DNA of 64,000 bases, taken from assembly GCA_037179335.1 (NCBI GenBank), contig JAKZHN010000018.1, forward strand, positions 372,001-436,000, written 5' to 3'. Of this stretch, positions 11,148 through 22,003 are shown in pieces. The notes below the pieces were generated by a model that saw only the letters and a list, made by a program, of their open reading frames with translations, was not told the DNA's origin and ran no database searches. The stretch comes from Cyclaneusma minus. Lineage: Eukaryota > Ascomycota > Leotiomycetes > Marthamycetales > Marthamycetaceae. The position numbers and the translations under genes were made by a program. Each line of letters begins with the position of its first letter. Positions within the stretch are counted from its first letter, which is position 1.

Positions 11148-12155
11148 TCAAGGAATTGGCAGCTCCATCTCGGGGTCCAACCCCCCCATAAAACCTCCAG
11201 GTCCCTTCTCGCAATCGGGACAGATCTTGTGGATTTCCTCGTCGTTCAGCGCAACTGCGTGTTTCGGGTCTCTCGACACCTTCGGACTCTGCGGAAAATC
11301 TGCTTCTCCAGCTTGTGGCTGAGAAGAGGAAGATGGATACGGTGGTGGTTTGGTAGTTGTCTCGAGAGTCGCTGGAAGGGCCGATGAACATGGAGAGGGC
11401 GTGATGCTGGCCGGCGTGGATGCGAGTGAGAGGACTGTTGTTGCAGGCGGAGAAGTTACAGATGATGTCGATGTCGGCAAGCAGTCTGAACTCGTGGGCG
11501 CTGGGAATACTCCTGATGTCTCCTCATCCTCCCCACGTCTCCGGCGGCAATGTTGGCTTGCAGAAGGAATTTCGGCTGCGCTCAGCGTGCTCAGGCTGCG
11601 CAAGGCACGCCTTGATCTCAACATCCCCATCAACTTCGCTGTCATCGCCTTCGTCTTCGGCAACTTCTCCACCACCAACCCCAAAGCATGACTGCGCTCG
11701 CCCTCTGAAGAATTCGCAATCCGAAGATCACGGCCACCATACCTCTTGGCAGTCAGACGCGATCTCCTTCCTTCCCGGAGTACCTCCGTCATATCTGCAT
11801 GGACATCCGACGGACGTTTTCGTGCCCCCGTATCCACATCCCTGGGCGGTCCAGATTCCCTCGCTTGAAGCGAATGTTCCGACACAGACGCCCAGCTCCC
11901 AGCCACACCACAAGCACTAGGAAACCTACTCGCAGCACTTCTCGCAGCACTCTTCGCACCCCTGGAAATCCATGCCGGCATTATTGGATTGTCTTTCACA
12001 GATGTCGTAAGGTCCGCGCACGTGGTCCTGGTGCTTGTGTACGTCAGGGGTAGCGCAAGGGCGATTGAGAGGGTGGATATGTGGAGGAGGAAGAGCCAGA
12101 GATGCTTGATGGTTGTTGATTTTCGTAGTGCGTGGAACGTTTGTTGCGGGTGCAT
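11148..12155 (-). CDS. Hypothetical Ser/Pro-rich protein with N-terminal membrane or signal segment
   Basis: This is an uninterrupted 335-codon frame. Residues 19-36 (HLWLFLLHISTLSIALAL) form one hydrophobic segment that could be a signal peptide or anchor, followed by PLTYTSTRTT. The middle is basic (RRSRLTAKRYGGR, RRRRGEDEE). Residues about 210-290 are Ser/Thr/Pro-rich. The C-terminus (DPKHAVALNDEEIHKICPDC...GGFMGGLDPEMELPIP) looks most like real protein. No domain is recognised. GC-rich antisense frames overlap it, so part of the openness could be compositional. It is probably a lineage-specific gene. Confidence 0.5.
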   Translation of the reverse strand: MHPQQTFHALRKSTTIKHLWLFLLHISTLSIALALPLTYTSTRTTCADLTTSVKDNPIMPAWISRGAKSAARSAASRFPSACGVAGSWASVSEHSLQARESGPPRDVDTGARKRPSDVHADMTEVLREGRRSRLTAKRYGGRDLRIANSSEGERSHALGLVVEKLPKTKAMTAKLMGMLRSRRALRSLSTLSAAEIPSASQHCRRRRGEDEETSGVFPAPTSSDCLPTSTSSVTSPPATTVLSLASTPASITPSPCSSALPATLETTTKPPPYPSSSSQPQAGEADFPQSPKVSRDPKHAVALNDEEIHKICPDCEKGPGGFMGGLDPEMELPIP

Positions 12156-12439
12156 CTAGCACCAGGGGCGGCCCCTTTTCACGACGCAGCCCTTGGGAGA
12201 AGATGTTGGAAGACCTCCAATAGACAGACTGGTGTGGTTCTCCTGGATTGAGCAAAAGAAGCACCTCCTTGTTGACTAATTGCTTGAAGTTCTTGGTGTA
12301 TAGAAAAAGGAAGCCTGTTAGTCGTTCGACGAAGATATATATATCGAGACTTGTATTCGTTGTTGGAACCGAAAAAAAGGAGAAGGAGAAGAGAGAGTTA
12401 TGGCTTCGACTATCTCGACCCTTATATAATTCCATTCGC

Positions 12440-13096
12440 AGCATCTATATTCACAGCAGTCGACGGACAGCCACCGAATAACATATCTATGAATCATCCA
12501 TTCACAGTACTTCGCTAATAGGGGCTTGCTAGCGAGATCGGCTCCAACAAGTACATTCACTCGCTGTCCTCCTTTGTCCGAGCGCAATCATTCACAGTAC
12601 TTGAGAGAAATAGGAGCCGGATGGAGTCGCGATATCGGCTCAAGTCACTCACGGCCCCCCTTTCCCCAGACTGGACGGCATCAAAATCCCCAGAATCGCA
12701 AACGTGACGTCTAGTGACTTACAAGCAAAAGTGCAGCGTCAAGAAGTCCAATCTCATGAACATGTGCATGCTCGCAACGTCGGCCCCAACAAGTCCATTC
12801 ACTCACTACTCCCTTTCCCCAAACCCAACAGTCAGAAAATCCCCGAGATCGGAGAACGTAACTTACAACCTCAATTCACTCAACCATCCACAGCATCTCC
12901 ATTCACAGCAGCCCGCAAACAGATTAACAGTAACCGAATAAGTTACCTCTGAATCACCCATTCATTCACAGTACTTCGCTTATTAATAGCGGCCAACTCG
13001 CGACGGCGGCTCTAACAAGCGATCCCTCACTGCCCGCCCTCCTTTCCTCCTCCGCCACAACACGACGTCCCCGACGTCGCAAACGCAACGTCTCGT
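12440..13096. repeat. Array of four strongly diverged repeats
   Basis: The region between the 335-aa hypothetical and the DUF3824-type gene is built of related blocks. Shared elements are ATTCACAGTACTTCGCT, a TCGGCTCCAACAAG-like core followed by CATTCACTC, a CCTCCTTTCC tract, and a GACGTCGCAAACG-like end. Core copies lie near 12530, 12627, 12772 and 12992. Larger blocks starting GCATCT.CATTCACAGCAG recur at about 12440 and 12891 (spacing about 450 bp). No protein frame runs through the copies. Seen by eye; identity not computed. Confidence 0.6.
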
Positions 13097-13611
13097 AGCC
13101 CATGAGCAGCAGTAGCTCAGTGGCGGAAGTCCGATTCACACAAACAGGTAAAAATAGTCAAAGATGGAATAAAGGTACAGAAAAGTATTTCCGTTGCTTG
13201 TCATCAATCCGTGTATATTCCGCAATCTTCGTACCTAGTTGCAGAAAGGAAAAGAGAAAAAATTCGTTACTGCATCCCATCAACCCATCATCGAAATCAT
13301 CGTGTCCGCAAAAAAATCATGCAACTCCAGCAATATTCCTCTGCTATGAAGAGAATCCTTTCCCATGTATCATGTGTTCCATGCCCTGAGTGCCCACCAG
13401 TATATAGAGGAGCCCCTCTTTCTTTGTCCCATTAAACCCCTTTCAGCGCTCGCCTGAAAAAGCAAATCAGATCAAATCCCGCTCGAAACCTCCGAGTCTT
13501 CGCAGAAAAACAAAGTCATGAAATCGTAATGTCGTCACGAAAGCAAAAAGAAACCGACTTGTTCGCTGTTTGCATATGTCGCTTGCGCAATGCCGAGAAT
13601 TGAGACCATAA
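13097..13611. other. Intergenic region
   Basis: This is the 3' flank of the DUF3824-type gene. A tRNA A-box look-alike (TAGCTCAGTGG at about 13113) is present but has no tRNA around it. I see nothing else. Confidence 0.4.
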
Positions 13612-16600
13612 TTATTTCCTTCCATGCGCACCAGCATCGAAATCATCGAAAAATCCCCTCATCAACCCCCTAAAAGTCCCCTGTCCGGGCCCACCCCTCC
13701 CCTCCTCAAAATGCGGTGTCATCCTTTCTGCCATTTCCTGTCCTTCGAAAATCGGACGTCCATGTTCATCAAACCTATCAGGCAAAACTTCCACGTCATC
13801 AGACTTGGTAGAGCCAGTGGGAGAAGTGCTGCGATTACGGTGATGGCGGCGCGGGTCTCCTCCGAGATTTGCATGACGGTTAGACGAAGGGTCTGAAGAC
13901 CGGCGACGGAGTATGCCCGGACGCTGCTGTGGAGTATCTGGAGATAGGGAGTTGTTGAATTGGGCAGACAGATCTTGGGAGTGGCGTTGGGGGTTGTTTT
14001 TGTGTTTTTTCTTGACGATGCGGCTGGATGTTGGAGAGAGGGGTGCGAAGTTGACGGACTTTTTGTGGGGGTGCGATGGACTGGCAGGAGGAGATTGGGC
14101 GGATGACGACTCCTCTGAGGAGGTGTATGATGACGAACGTCTTGTTAGACAATCTGTAGTCTTGTGTTAGTTTTATCTGAAGTGGAAGGCTGATTAATCG
14201 TACTACAGGAAATGCGCTGAAATCCATGGTAGGTAGAAAATCTATCGAGACCCACCCTCCTGGTGTTCACCTGGTTCACCATGCTCACCCGTCGTGTGAT
14301 ATCCATCATACTGAGACGAAGATTGTGGTTGAGAACTACCAGTGAAGAGAGGTGGAGGGGGAGGCACAAAGGCACTTGGATTGACATCAGACGGATGAGC
14401 TGTTGTTGAACTCACATTGTCACCTCCTCTGGTTGGACCAGGTGGCGGGTAATAGGGGTCGTGTGGGTCGGCTTGGGGATGACCAGGATATGGCTGGCCC
14501 GCGTAATCGGCAGGATTGTATGGCTGAGGCTGGAACCCACTGTGGTGTGGATTATGTAGATCGGGATGCTGATTGAGGCCAGCAGGAGGTGGAGAAGGTT
14601 GGAAGTTATTCGGCGGGTAGTTGCTTTGTTCGGGGATGGGCGGATAGGATGCTCCGCCAGAGGCGCGTGGGGGAGATGGCGAGTAGTTATCGTCGTAAGA
14701 AGTATTATAGTCATCGCCGCGATCGGCTTCCTCCTCAAAGCCTGGTGGATACGAATTAGCAGCTGAATGGAATTTTCAAATGAAATGGTTTAGGCAGCGA
14801 GCAAGCTGCTACATAACCGAAATACATGTACATCAGGGGTTCAAAGCGGAGAATCTTCTGTTGACAGAGTCCCTCAGGGATGAGGGTGATTCAGACCGCG
14901 ATGAAGCCGAACGAGATACGGAGTGCTGGGGTTCCTCACGTCTACGTTCGCGCTCTGCTTCCTTCTTATCCTTCTCCTTTTTCTCCTTTTTCTTCTTGTA
15001 TTGGTTGAGACCCACTGCCGCAGCGCCTGTGCCGAGAGCGCCAGCCGCAAGATCTCGAATACGGCTCTTACTGCGGCTACGGCTCCGACTGCGGTCGCGA
15101 TCATCATCCTCATCACTGGCACGAGAACGATGACGGCGATGATGCCTTCTGGAACGAGATCGAGAGCTAGGTGAACCTCGGTCTCTTTCATCGGGCGAGC
15201 CATAGGCAGGACCAGGGGCAGGACCAGGAGGCATGTTTGGATCGTAGCCGTATGTTCCGGGGTAGCCTGGTTGTCCAGTGTAAAGCGGTTGAGCCCCGTA
15301 AGTAACCATGCCCATCTCTGGATCAGGTTCAGGTTCAGAGTAGGCACCAACCGACCTCGCCCTTGATTTGCTTCGAGAGCTTTTGGATCGTCTAGAGCTT
15401 CGGTGGCGATGGCGTGACCTCGAGCGACGTCCTTCTTCTTCGGCGGCTTTATTGTCTTCTTTGGCTTTCCGTGCTTCATACAAACCAGTAACTGCGGCAC
15501 CCACAGCGCCAGCGAGTGCAACAGGTATGCCTTGGCGTAGTCTTGATTTTGATCTTCCGCCTTTTGCTTCACGTGATTTGTTGCGGAAGTGCTCGACGAC
15601 TGCAGCAGCTGCTGCGGTACCAGCTCCAACCTTTGCTATCGTAGCTGCACGCTTCTTGCTAGAACTACGACCACGGGCATCACCAACACCGTCGGAGTCC
15701 GAGTCATAGTCTGTCGAAAGTCGGCGACCCCGGGAAGCACTTCTTGTCCGGCTTCGGCCTCTTCCCGCTTCATCTTGCTTTGCTGACTGGTTGTTCGCGT
15801 ACTTGGCAACCGCGGCGGCGGCAAGAGCAGCAGCAGCTAGACCCAGACCTGTCTTAAGCTTGGAGTGACGGCTGCTGGAACGAGATCGAGATCGTCTGGA
15901 GCCTCTATCATCACGTCTATCCTCACGGTACCTGCTTCGTGCCCGCGTAATAATTTCTGTACCAATCGCACCGAGAGCAGCACCAGCAATAGCATTTCTT
16001 CCTCGATGAGCTTCTTCGTAACCGTCCTTTCCGCGACGATTCGCAAAAAGTGTAGCAGCACCTGCTCCGGCCAGAGCACCCTCGGCGAGATGTAGCTTGT
16101 GGTGGGGACTATGGCTATGACTTCTGCTTCGAGAACGGATAATTCTTCTCTCTCTTCTAACGATGTACTCAGAACCATCACTGTAGCCATCATCGCTGAT
16201 AGAGTCTCTGGGATGAAGATCTCTACGATCATACCTTTCGAGCGCAAAGTCATCCTCCCTGTCTCTTCTGCCCACTAGTCCCTCGCGAACTTCTCGTCTG
16301 TAGTAGTATTCCTCGTCATCTCGTCTTTGCTCTGGACGTTCGCGTTCTCGTTCGCGGAATTCCTCGCGCCTGACCATCTCATAGCCAGGCTCTTCTCGCT
16401 CTCCGGGGAGGAAGATTGGAGGAGGCGCTGGTGCTTCTTGCGGTGAAGGAGCTTTTTGACGGATGATGATAGGAGCAGGAGGAGGATCAGGGCGATCGTA
16501 ATATTCGGTCTCCCTACGATAGCGTTCAACTTCGCCAGGAGGGCTGTACTCATCTCGGCGCTCAACCCGTCTTTCTATGGTAAGATCGGTTTCTCGGGTC

Positions 16601-17187
16601 TCCCGTTCCCGTTCCCACGGCCTATTGGATTCTCTCTCCCATGGTCGACGAGGTTCCGGGTAGCGGTCCGTTTCGCGCTCACGCTCATAGACAACAGTGC
16701 GACGCTCAGGTTCTGGATTTCTGTCCCGCTCACGTTCCCGCTCGTAAATCACAGTCCGGCGATCATCTTCCCCACCCCTAGTCTTGCGATCACGCTCATA
16801 GATAATAGTCCGGGAGTCCTCTTCATCATGGCGGAAGCGGGGATTCTCCCTCTCGAAAACAGTTCTTTCGAAAGGGTCGCGCCTGGGACGCTCAGGTATG
16901 GTAGACATGGCAGACCTGGGACGCTCTGGTTCCCGTAAGACCTCAACTCTGTCGACCCGTTCAACTCGGCGATCGAATTCGACTCCGCGCCCTCGTCCTG
17001 TCTCGAAGCGCTCAGAGCGGACGGTACGGCGATCGTCATCGTATTCCTCAGTACGACTGGTGGGAGTGATTTTGTAGCGCTGAATAGTACGGTAGCCACC
17101 AGCATTTGAAGTTCGCTCATCATCTGAAGACTCATCGTCCCGCTCGCGAAAGCGTCGAGTCTCACGGATCTTGACCACCTCCGGCAT
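13612..17187 (-). CDS. Large RS/RE-rich DUF3824-type fungal protein
   Basis: Exon 1 (from 17187) reads 784 codons. It starts MPEVVKIRETRRFRERDDE and carries many YERERE/RRTVIYERE repeats. A DUF3824-like core follows: HKLHLAEGALAGAGAATLF, then GRNAIAGAALGAIGTEIITRARSRYR, then LKTGLGLAAAALAAAAVAKYA. Next come RS dipeptides and a basic KKKKEKKEK stretch. Exon 2 (14762-14256) is Pro/Tyr/Gln-rich (YPPGFEEE, YNPADYAGQPYPG). Exon 3 (14153-13612) encodes KKSVNFAPLSP and VEVLPDRFDEHGRPIFEGQE and ends GAHGRK. The exon 2/3 intron is canonical (GTGGGT, CTAAC, CTACAG). The exon 1/2 join is unresolved: exon 1 meets an in-frame TGA at 14833, four nucleotides before a donor (GTACAT) of the right phase. A GTGAGG donor at 14939 also fits the phase but drops about 34 credible codons. 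Glycine/alanine segments may associate with membranes. Function unknown. Confidence 0.78.
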
Positions 17188-18466
17188 GGCGAATTATGGT
17201 GAGGCAAGACCTCAGGACCTCTTCCGATTATCGAGAATGTCAGAAACTCAATTCGAAAGGATTCGGGGGGTGATAAGTCGAATGCGCGGCGGCGCAATGG
17301 TTTTAAGAGAGGATGTCGGGTGCGGATGACGAAGGAGCGGGGCACCGAGACACTATGTGATGATGGCTGTCTCAGTTCAGTGAAGAATGGGTGAACGATA
17401 CGGTGAGGCTGGCGCTAGAGCAGTAGCTGCAAAAAGAGGCGTAGTCTTTGAATCAGATTATCAGACGGGAATGGAAGATGTTCGAAATGATAGACTTGCG
17501 GCCCGGTGAGTCTTAATGGACAGCCTTGCGGCGGTGCTCTGCCGGCGCGATGCAACTAGCTGGGACGTATCTCGTGATGGAATTGCACTGCCGTGTATTC
17601 CGAGGGCTGGGAGAGGCAGCCGATTGGAAGAGTGAAGCAGAGGCGTTGGAAGATTCGAGGAACGCGCCGTCACTTGAACTTTGCAACACTTTTTGGGCAG
17701 AAAGGTTATCGTATTCAGGAAACGGTTGTCAGGTACGAGAAAGAGCACAGTCAGGGGGGCAGTCGAAAAGCTTGGTTTTGATCCTTCTTCCTAATACGGC
17801 GGCAAACTCGTCTTGAGACCAAGTTTCTGCTCGCTGGGCGTGTGGTGATACCACGATGCGACAAGAGGCTGCTGAGCAGTAACTTGATTTGATGCTGGGA
17901 CCTGCTTCAACGAGAAATTCCCCTCGCTCGAGGCGGAATAGCTATTGGCCTGCAATATATTGATTGGATTTCAAAATGACATCAAGCGCGGGACTTGGAC
18001 TTGGGATTCGAGAAAATGCGTGTTCCCGACCACGATATGGCTTGACGTCGTCGCACATAAAATGCTATGCTGCCAAGTATTAACTGCGCCACAGCCAATC
18101 AGCGAGAGCCGAGGTGTGGCGCTAACCAAGCTCAGCCAGCCCCGAGCTTTTCTCCTTCAGCCCATGTCACTCAGCTCTTGCAAACTTCAGCACCGTCGTG
18201 GCCTCATTTGAATAGCCTCCTTTTCACGTCAACGAACCCGCCCAGACCGTCTTTTCAAGCTGCTTCTATGATACCATCAACCGATGTGGCACATTTAGCC
18301 GCTAGCGCAAAGTGTGCTGCGCGTGCTGAGCCGCCCTGTCATCACGCACACGGCGTCTGCTAACACATGGCTTCTATGCTAGGCCTCTATGCATCTTTGA
18401 AAATGCTGTACAACACCTTTCTGACTGCTACTGATACGCAAACAGTCACCCGGTTCATTTTCACTT
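17188..18466. other. Intergenic region
   Basis: This is the upstream region of the DUF3824-type gene and beyond. Short frames on both strands lack any domain. No RNA gene seen. Confidence 0.4.
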
Positions 18467-18900
18467 GAGCCTCCACTTGGCCTTGTCTACTACTAATATG
18501 CGGCTCAAAAGTTGGTGCCGCTGATCGATATTACATTGTTAGTCTTCTTGTTCTGTGTCTCGTGGAGTCATAAGAGTGCAGGCCTTGAGGACTGCTTCGT
18601 CCTGTATCTTGTCTTGCCTTCGCTTGAGCCTCAAGTTGGGCTTGTCTATTGCTCCCTGCGGCTCAGGGCCCAGTTTCGGTGTTTGACTGTTGCTGTTGCA
18701 TTGTTAGTCCACTCTGGCTTCGGAGGAGTCATAGATTATGAGTTTGGGATGAAGTATCCCGGGAGCCCGGCTTACTGTTGTTTGAGCCTCAAGTTGGGGC
18801 TTTGCAGCTGCGGCTCCAAAGTCAGTGATGAGGCTGATATCGCATCGCTGCTCTCTATTTGAGCCTCCTTTGCTTAGATTGCTGAAAGTTTGAAGCCGTC
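18467..18900. repeat. Diverged tandem repeat, about 158-bp period
   Basis: Units begin with GAGCCTC at 18467, 18626 and 18784, with a shorter unit at 18861. Each of the first two contains GCGGCTC about 35 bp in, CATTGTTAGTC about 75-90 bp in, and a GGAGTCATA motif. The third keeps the head (GAGCCTCAAGTTGGG...TGCGGCTC) and then degenerates. The spacings of 159 and 158 bp show a tandem origin. No coding frame is shared. Confidence 0.6.
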
Positions 18901-19429
18901 TTCAAGTGTTTTGCCTTCGCTTTGTATTATGTGTTTGCTATGCTGCGTTGTGCTGAAAGTGATTGCTACACAGGATTTCAAAGCTGAGAACGAATATGTG
19001 ACTGCGGAAGCCTGCTCTCAAAGACGGGAAGTTCAAAGTGACGCCCTGATGGTATACATATATCAAAGTCCATGAGCTTCTCCAAGGGATTGCCCTTTCA
19101 ATATTACTCTCATCACATCATTGACTCAAAATCACATCAAAGAAGAAATTGAATCTTGCAAAAACACAATTGTGTCTTTCCTTTTTCTTTTTTTGGGAGA
19201 AACCTATGGTACAACTTGCTCTTCGATCATGAGAGAAGTCAAGCAAGAATGAGCACGAGGCTCCCATCCCAGTCCAGCGCCTACCAACTCCACTCTCAGT
19301 CGTATCCATTTTCAACCATCGTGCTCAAGAACGTATCCACCGTCAACGCCTAGAAGCACACCCATAACAACCAAGTCGAGTTTCAAGCACCAGAAGAAAA
19401 GAGAGCACCCGCAAATCCATCCGAACCCA
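18901..19429. other. Intergenic region, 3' flank of the 418-aa gene
   Basis: AT-richer plus-strand sequence without a supported gene. It probably holds the 3' UTR of the minus-strand gene ending at 19430. Confidence 0.4.
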
Positions 19430-20745
19430 TCAACGACGTCTGAGGACTACCCTCGGCTGACGGGGCTCAGGGGGCACGTACTGCACCAACTCGTTGTAAG
19501 CGTGGAACATCTCTCCATCGTTGATGTTCAGGAACGCAACAGCGACCTCTTCCGAGCAGTTGTAGTGAGTTCGCTCAACAAGACACTTCATCATAAGATA
19601 AGCGGAGAGATTCTCGACGCCTGAAGTAGGGAAGTCAATGTTGGCATAAACGGCCAGTTCCTCATCGGTAAGCTTCTTCCAGCCAATGACACTCATGTCG
19701 CCGTTGGACATGCGACCGAGCACGGCACCTTGGTCCTTCCAAGGGAGGGTGCTGGTGTTGTCGGCAGCAGTGTTGGAGCTGATGGTGGCGCCCGTGGAGC
19801 TGGGGGAAGTCGGGACGGGGCTGGGCGGGGAAGCGTTGAAGGCGGGGGGAGCGGTGCTGTAAGCAGCTGTGGTGCCGCTGACAGAAGCGGTGCCGTTGGC
19901 GGCTGAGGAGCTCTGCGCGCCAGAGCTCTTCACTCCCTTCTTGCCCTTCTTCTTTGTTTTGCCGTTGGGCTTCTTCTTGGTGCCGTTACCAGCGTTGGAG
20001 CTGCCATCATTGAGGGTGCTGTTGCCAGCGTTGGACTGGTTGTCGAGGCTGCCCTCGCGAGCTGCTTGGGCCGAGCCGGCATCCACGGGACCAGCACCCG
20101 AGGGATCACCAGAGTTGTCGGGGCCGGTGTTGACGGGCATCGCTTCAGCGCGGCCGCGCGAGATCGCGAACAGGTCAGTGCTGAGCGAAGCGGCTGCCAC
20201 GGAGAGTTCAACAATGCGTGCCATGGCTGCGCTGACCTTGGTGGGATTGGGGCGGGCCGCGGTCCTGATCGAGGAAGATCCAGCCGCAGTACCGATCTCA
20301 CCATTGACGCAGCTCTTGATGGCTTCAGCGTGAGCCCTGATGTTGTCGGAGAGCGTGTCGATGATGTCAACGATCCTGTCGGTCTGACCACTGGGGACCT
20401 CGGGGGCCTTGCCAGCGCTGGATGGACCCGCTGCCGAAGCTTGACCTGGCTGAGTCACGGCGTAAGCCTGCTGGCTCTGCAGGAAGGCAATGAAGTCGCG
20501 CTGGAGTTCTTCGGCCTGAACCTCGATGCTATCCAATTCTTGCTGAAAAGCGCTAGGGGTGGTGGTCGTGGTGGCAGCGGCCTGGGTAGCAATAGACTCG
20601 ATCTCGGCGCTGGAAAGGGCATTGGCCTCGGTAGCAGCAGCCTAGAAAAACAATGCTTGTCAGTCTCCAAGTATTCATCATGCGAAGGACGTTGACTCAC
20701 CTTTGCGCGCTGGTCTCTCTCCATAGCAGCCGTAACGTCAATCAT
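19430..20745 (-). CDS. Hypothetical 418-aa protein with N-terminal helix and central low-complexity region
   Basis: Two exons, 20745-20701 (MIDVTAAMERDQRAK) and 20641-19430, flank a canonical 58-nt intron (GTGAGT ... TTTTTCTAG). This adds 50 residues upstream of the longest single frame. Residues about 1-75 look helical (FQQELDSIEVQAEELQRDF), and a second helical block (DRIVDIIDTLSDNIRAHAEA) follows. The middle (about 190-310) is Ser/Gly/Asn/Thr-rich with a lysine cluster (KKKPNGKTKKKGKKG), possibly a nuclear localisation signal. The C-terminal 90 residues are ordered-looking (DEELAVYANIDFPTSG, ERTHYNCSEEVAVAFLNIND). I do not recognise the family. It ends 31 bp before, and in the same direction as, the pentapeptide gene's stop, so the two are a close head-to-tail pair. 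Confidence 0.75.
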
Positions 20746-20775
20746 GCCTTGTATGGTCTGTCTCGTGGTAGCTCC

Positions 20776-21378
20776 TTAAAGCTTCGTGGTCTCGACTCCT
20801 GGTAGATCAGGGCCAGGGTTCACAATGTTATTGTACGTAACTTGGGTAAAATCTGCGCCGAAGGTTCCAGTGAGTATGGCTCCTGTAAAGATGGCACCGC
20901 GCAGGTTGACTCCCGTCAAGATGGCACCGTGCAGGTTGGCTCCGGTCAAGTTGGCGTTGACGAGGTTGGCTTTGCCAAGCTGGGCGCACATAAGTTTCGC
21001 TTCAATCAGGTTGGCGGAAGCGAGGTCGGCGCCAACAAAGCTTGCTCCAACGCAGACTGCTTTGCCGAAATGGGAGTTGACGCACATCGCACTGTCAAAA
21101 ACCGCGGAACTCAGCTCGCAGCTAATAAAGATGGCCCGAGTGCAGTCGGCATCGATGAAGAAGCACTGGTTCATTTTGCAACCAGTGAAGTTGCCCTTCA
21201 TCAACAGGAACTCGGAGAGATCGAGGCCGTTGAAAGGAAGCGTCTTGAAATCGGTAATATCGAAGGACTGGTCTCCGAGGTTAATACCAGCTTGACGGAA
21301 GGCTAGACCGACGGATTCCTGGCAGCGTTCTCTGGCAAGCTGGGCCAGCTCTTCATGTTGCTGGATGTCTTGAGCCAT
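20776..21378 (-). CDS. Pentapeptide-repeat protein
   Basis: 200-aa protein starting MAQDIQQHEELAQLARERC. A more upstream in-frame start at 21417 is less likely because MAQD begins the predicted helix. From about residue 70 the sequence falls into five-residue steps with A(D/N)LxxA character, for example GADLASANLIEAKLMCAQLG and ANLTGANLHGAILTGVNLRG. That repeat forms a right-handed quadrilateral beta-helix. The N-terminal 50 residues are a non-repeat cap with FDITDFKTLPFNGLDLSEFL. Pentapeptide proteins are common in bacteria, especially cyanobacteria, and scarcer in fungi. Their roles are mostly unknown, and some bacterial ones mimic DNA. Function here is not inferred. Many antisense frames are artefacts of the repeat. 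Confidence 0.88.
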   Translation of the reverse strand: MAQDIQQHEELAQLARERCQESVGLAFRQAGINLGDQSFDITDFKTLPFNGLDLSEFLLMKGNFTGCKMNQCFFIDADCTRAIFISCELSSAVFDSAMCVNSHFGKAVCVGASFVGADLASANLIEAKLMCAQLGKANLVNANLTGANLHGAILTGVNLRGAIFTGAILTGTFGADFTQVTYNNIVNPGPDLPGVETTKL

Positions 21379-21426
21379 CCTGACTGATGTTCTTGATGTC
21401 GAAAAGGGGCTGAGCACGTGACTGGG

Positions 21427-21510
21427 TGAACTTCGGCAGATTGTGTCGGCGCGGGATAATGCTGTTGCTGAACTTCGGCAGTCAGCGTCGGCGCGGAAAT
21501 ATGTTGTTGC
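21427..21510. repeat. 42-bp tandem duplication upstream of the pentapeptide gene
   Basis: Copy 1 (21427-21468) and copy 2 (21469-21510) both begin TGAACTTCGGCAG, share GTCGGCGCGG and end GTTGC. They match at 34 of 42 positions by my count. They lie 49-132 bp upstream of the pentapeptide start codon, so they could carry duplicated promoter elements; this is inference. Confidence 0.7.
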
Positions 21511-22003
21511 GAGAGGGAGGAGGAGGGAGGAAATAAAAGCAGCGAGTTGTTTTGAACTAGCGTGGACTAGTGCAAGTCGCTAAATGTTAAGAGAGGGACT
21601 AGCGAGATCATGTGATCACGGCCGTGTGGAATCTCTAAGCTTGGTGGTTGGCGAGAGATGAGTTTGCTTCTTGCATTGCTTCTTTGCCTGGAAGAATGAA
21701 GAGATACTTTCTCCAAAGTTTGAATCTTAGCAAGATTTCAACCATATACAAGATGTTTTGTGGTCTTTGATAGTAGAAGTAGGGGATGATTGCTGAAGAT
21801 TACAATATTTCCAAAGAATTCACGGGGTTGGTGGCTACTGTGCGAGTGAGTGCTTGCCTCTCGATCTCTCTTGAGTCTTGTTCCGGTTTACACATGACAG
21901 CTAGATTCCCTGAAGTTTGTTGGTCCAGAGGTTCTGAAGTGGACACAGTTTGACACGGGGCGAAATAGGGGAAAGGGTAGAAGGGCCTGAGCCTACCACC
22001 AGT
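21511..22003. other. Intergenic region
   Basis: I see no gene, RNA or clear repeat here. Confidence 0.4.

Noticed and set aside
13111..13145. tRNA-like A box (TAGCTCAGTGG) followed by TCCGATTC
   Set aside because: The two boxes are only about 15 bp apart and no acceptor or anticodon stem can be formed.
20786..21306. Two long plus-strand frames across the pentapeptide gene
   Set aside because: These are mirror artefacts of the repeat codons; the minus-strand product is a textbook pentapeptide protein.
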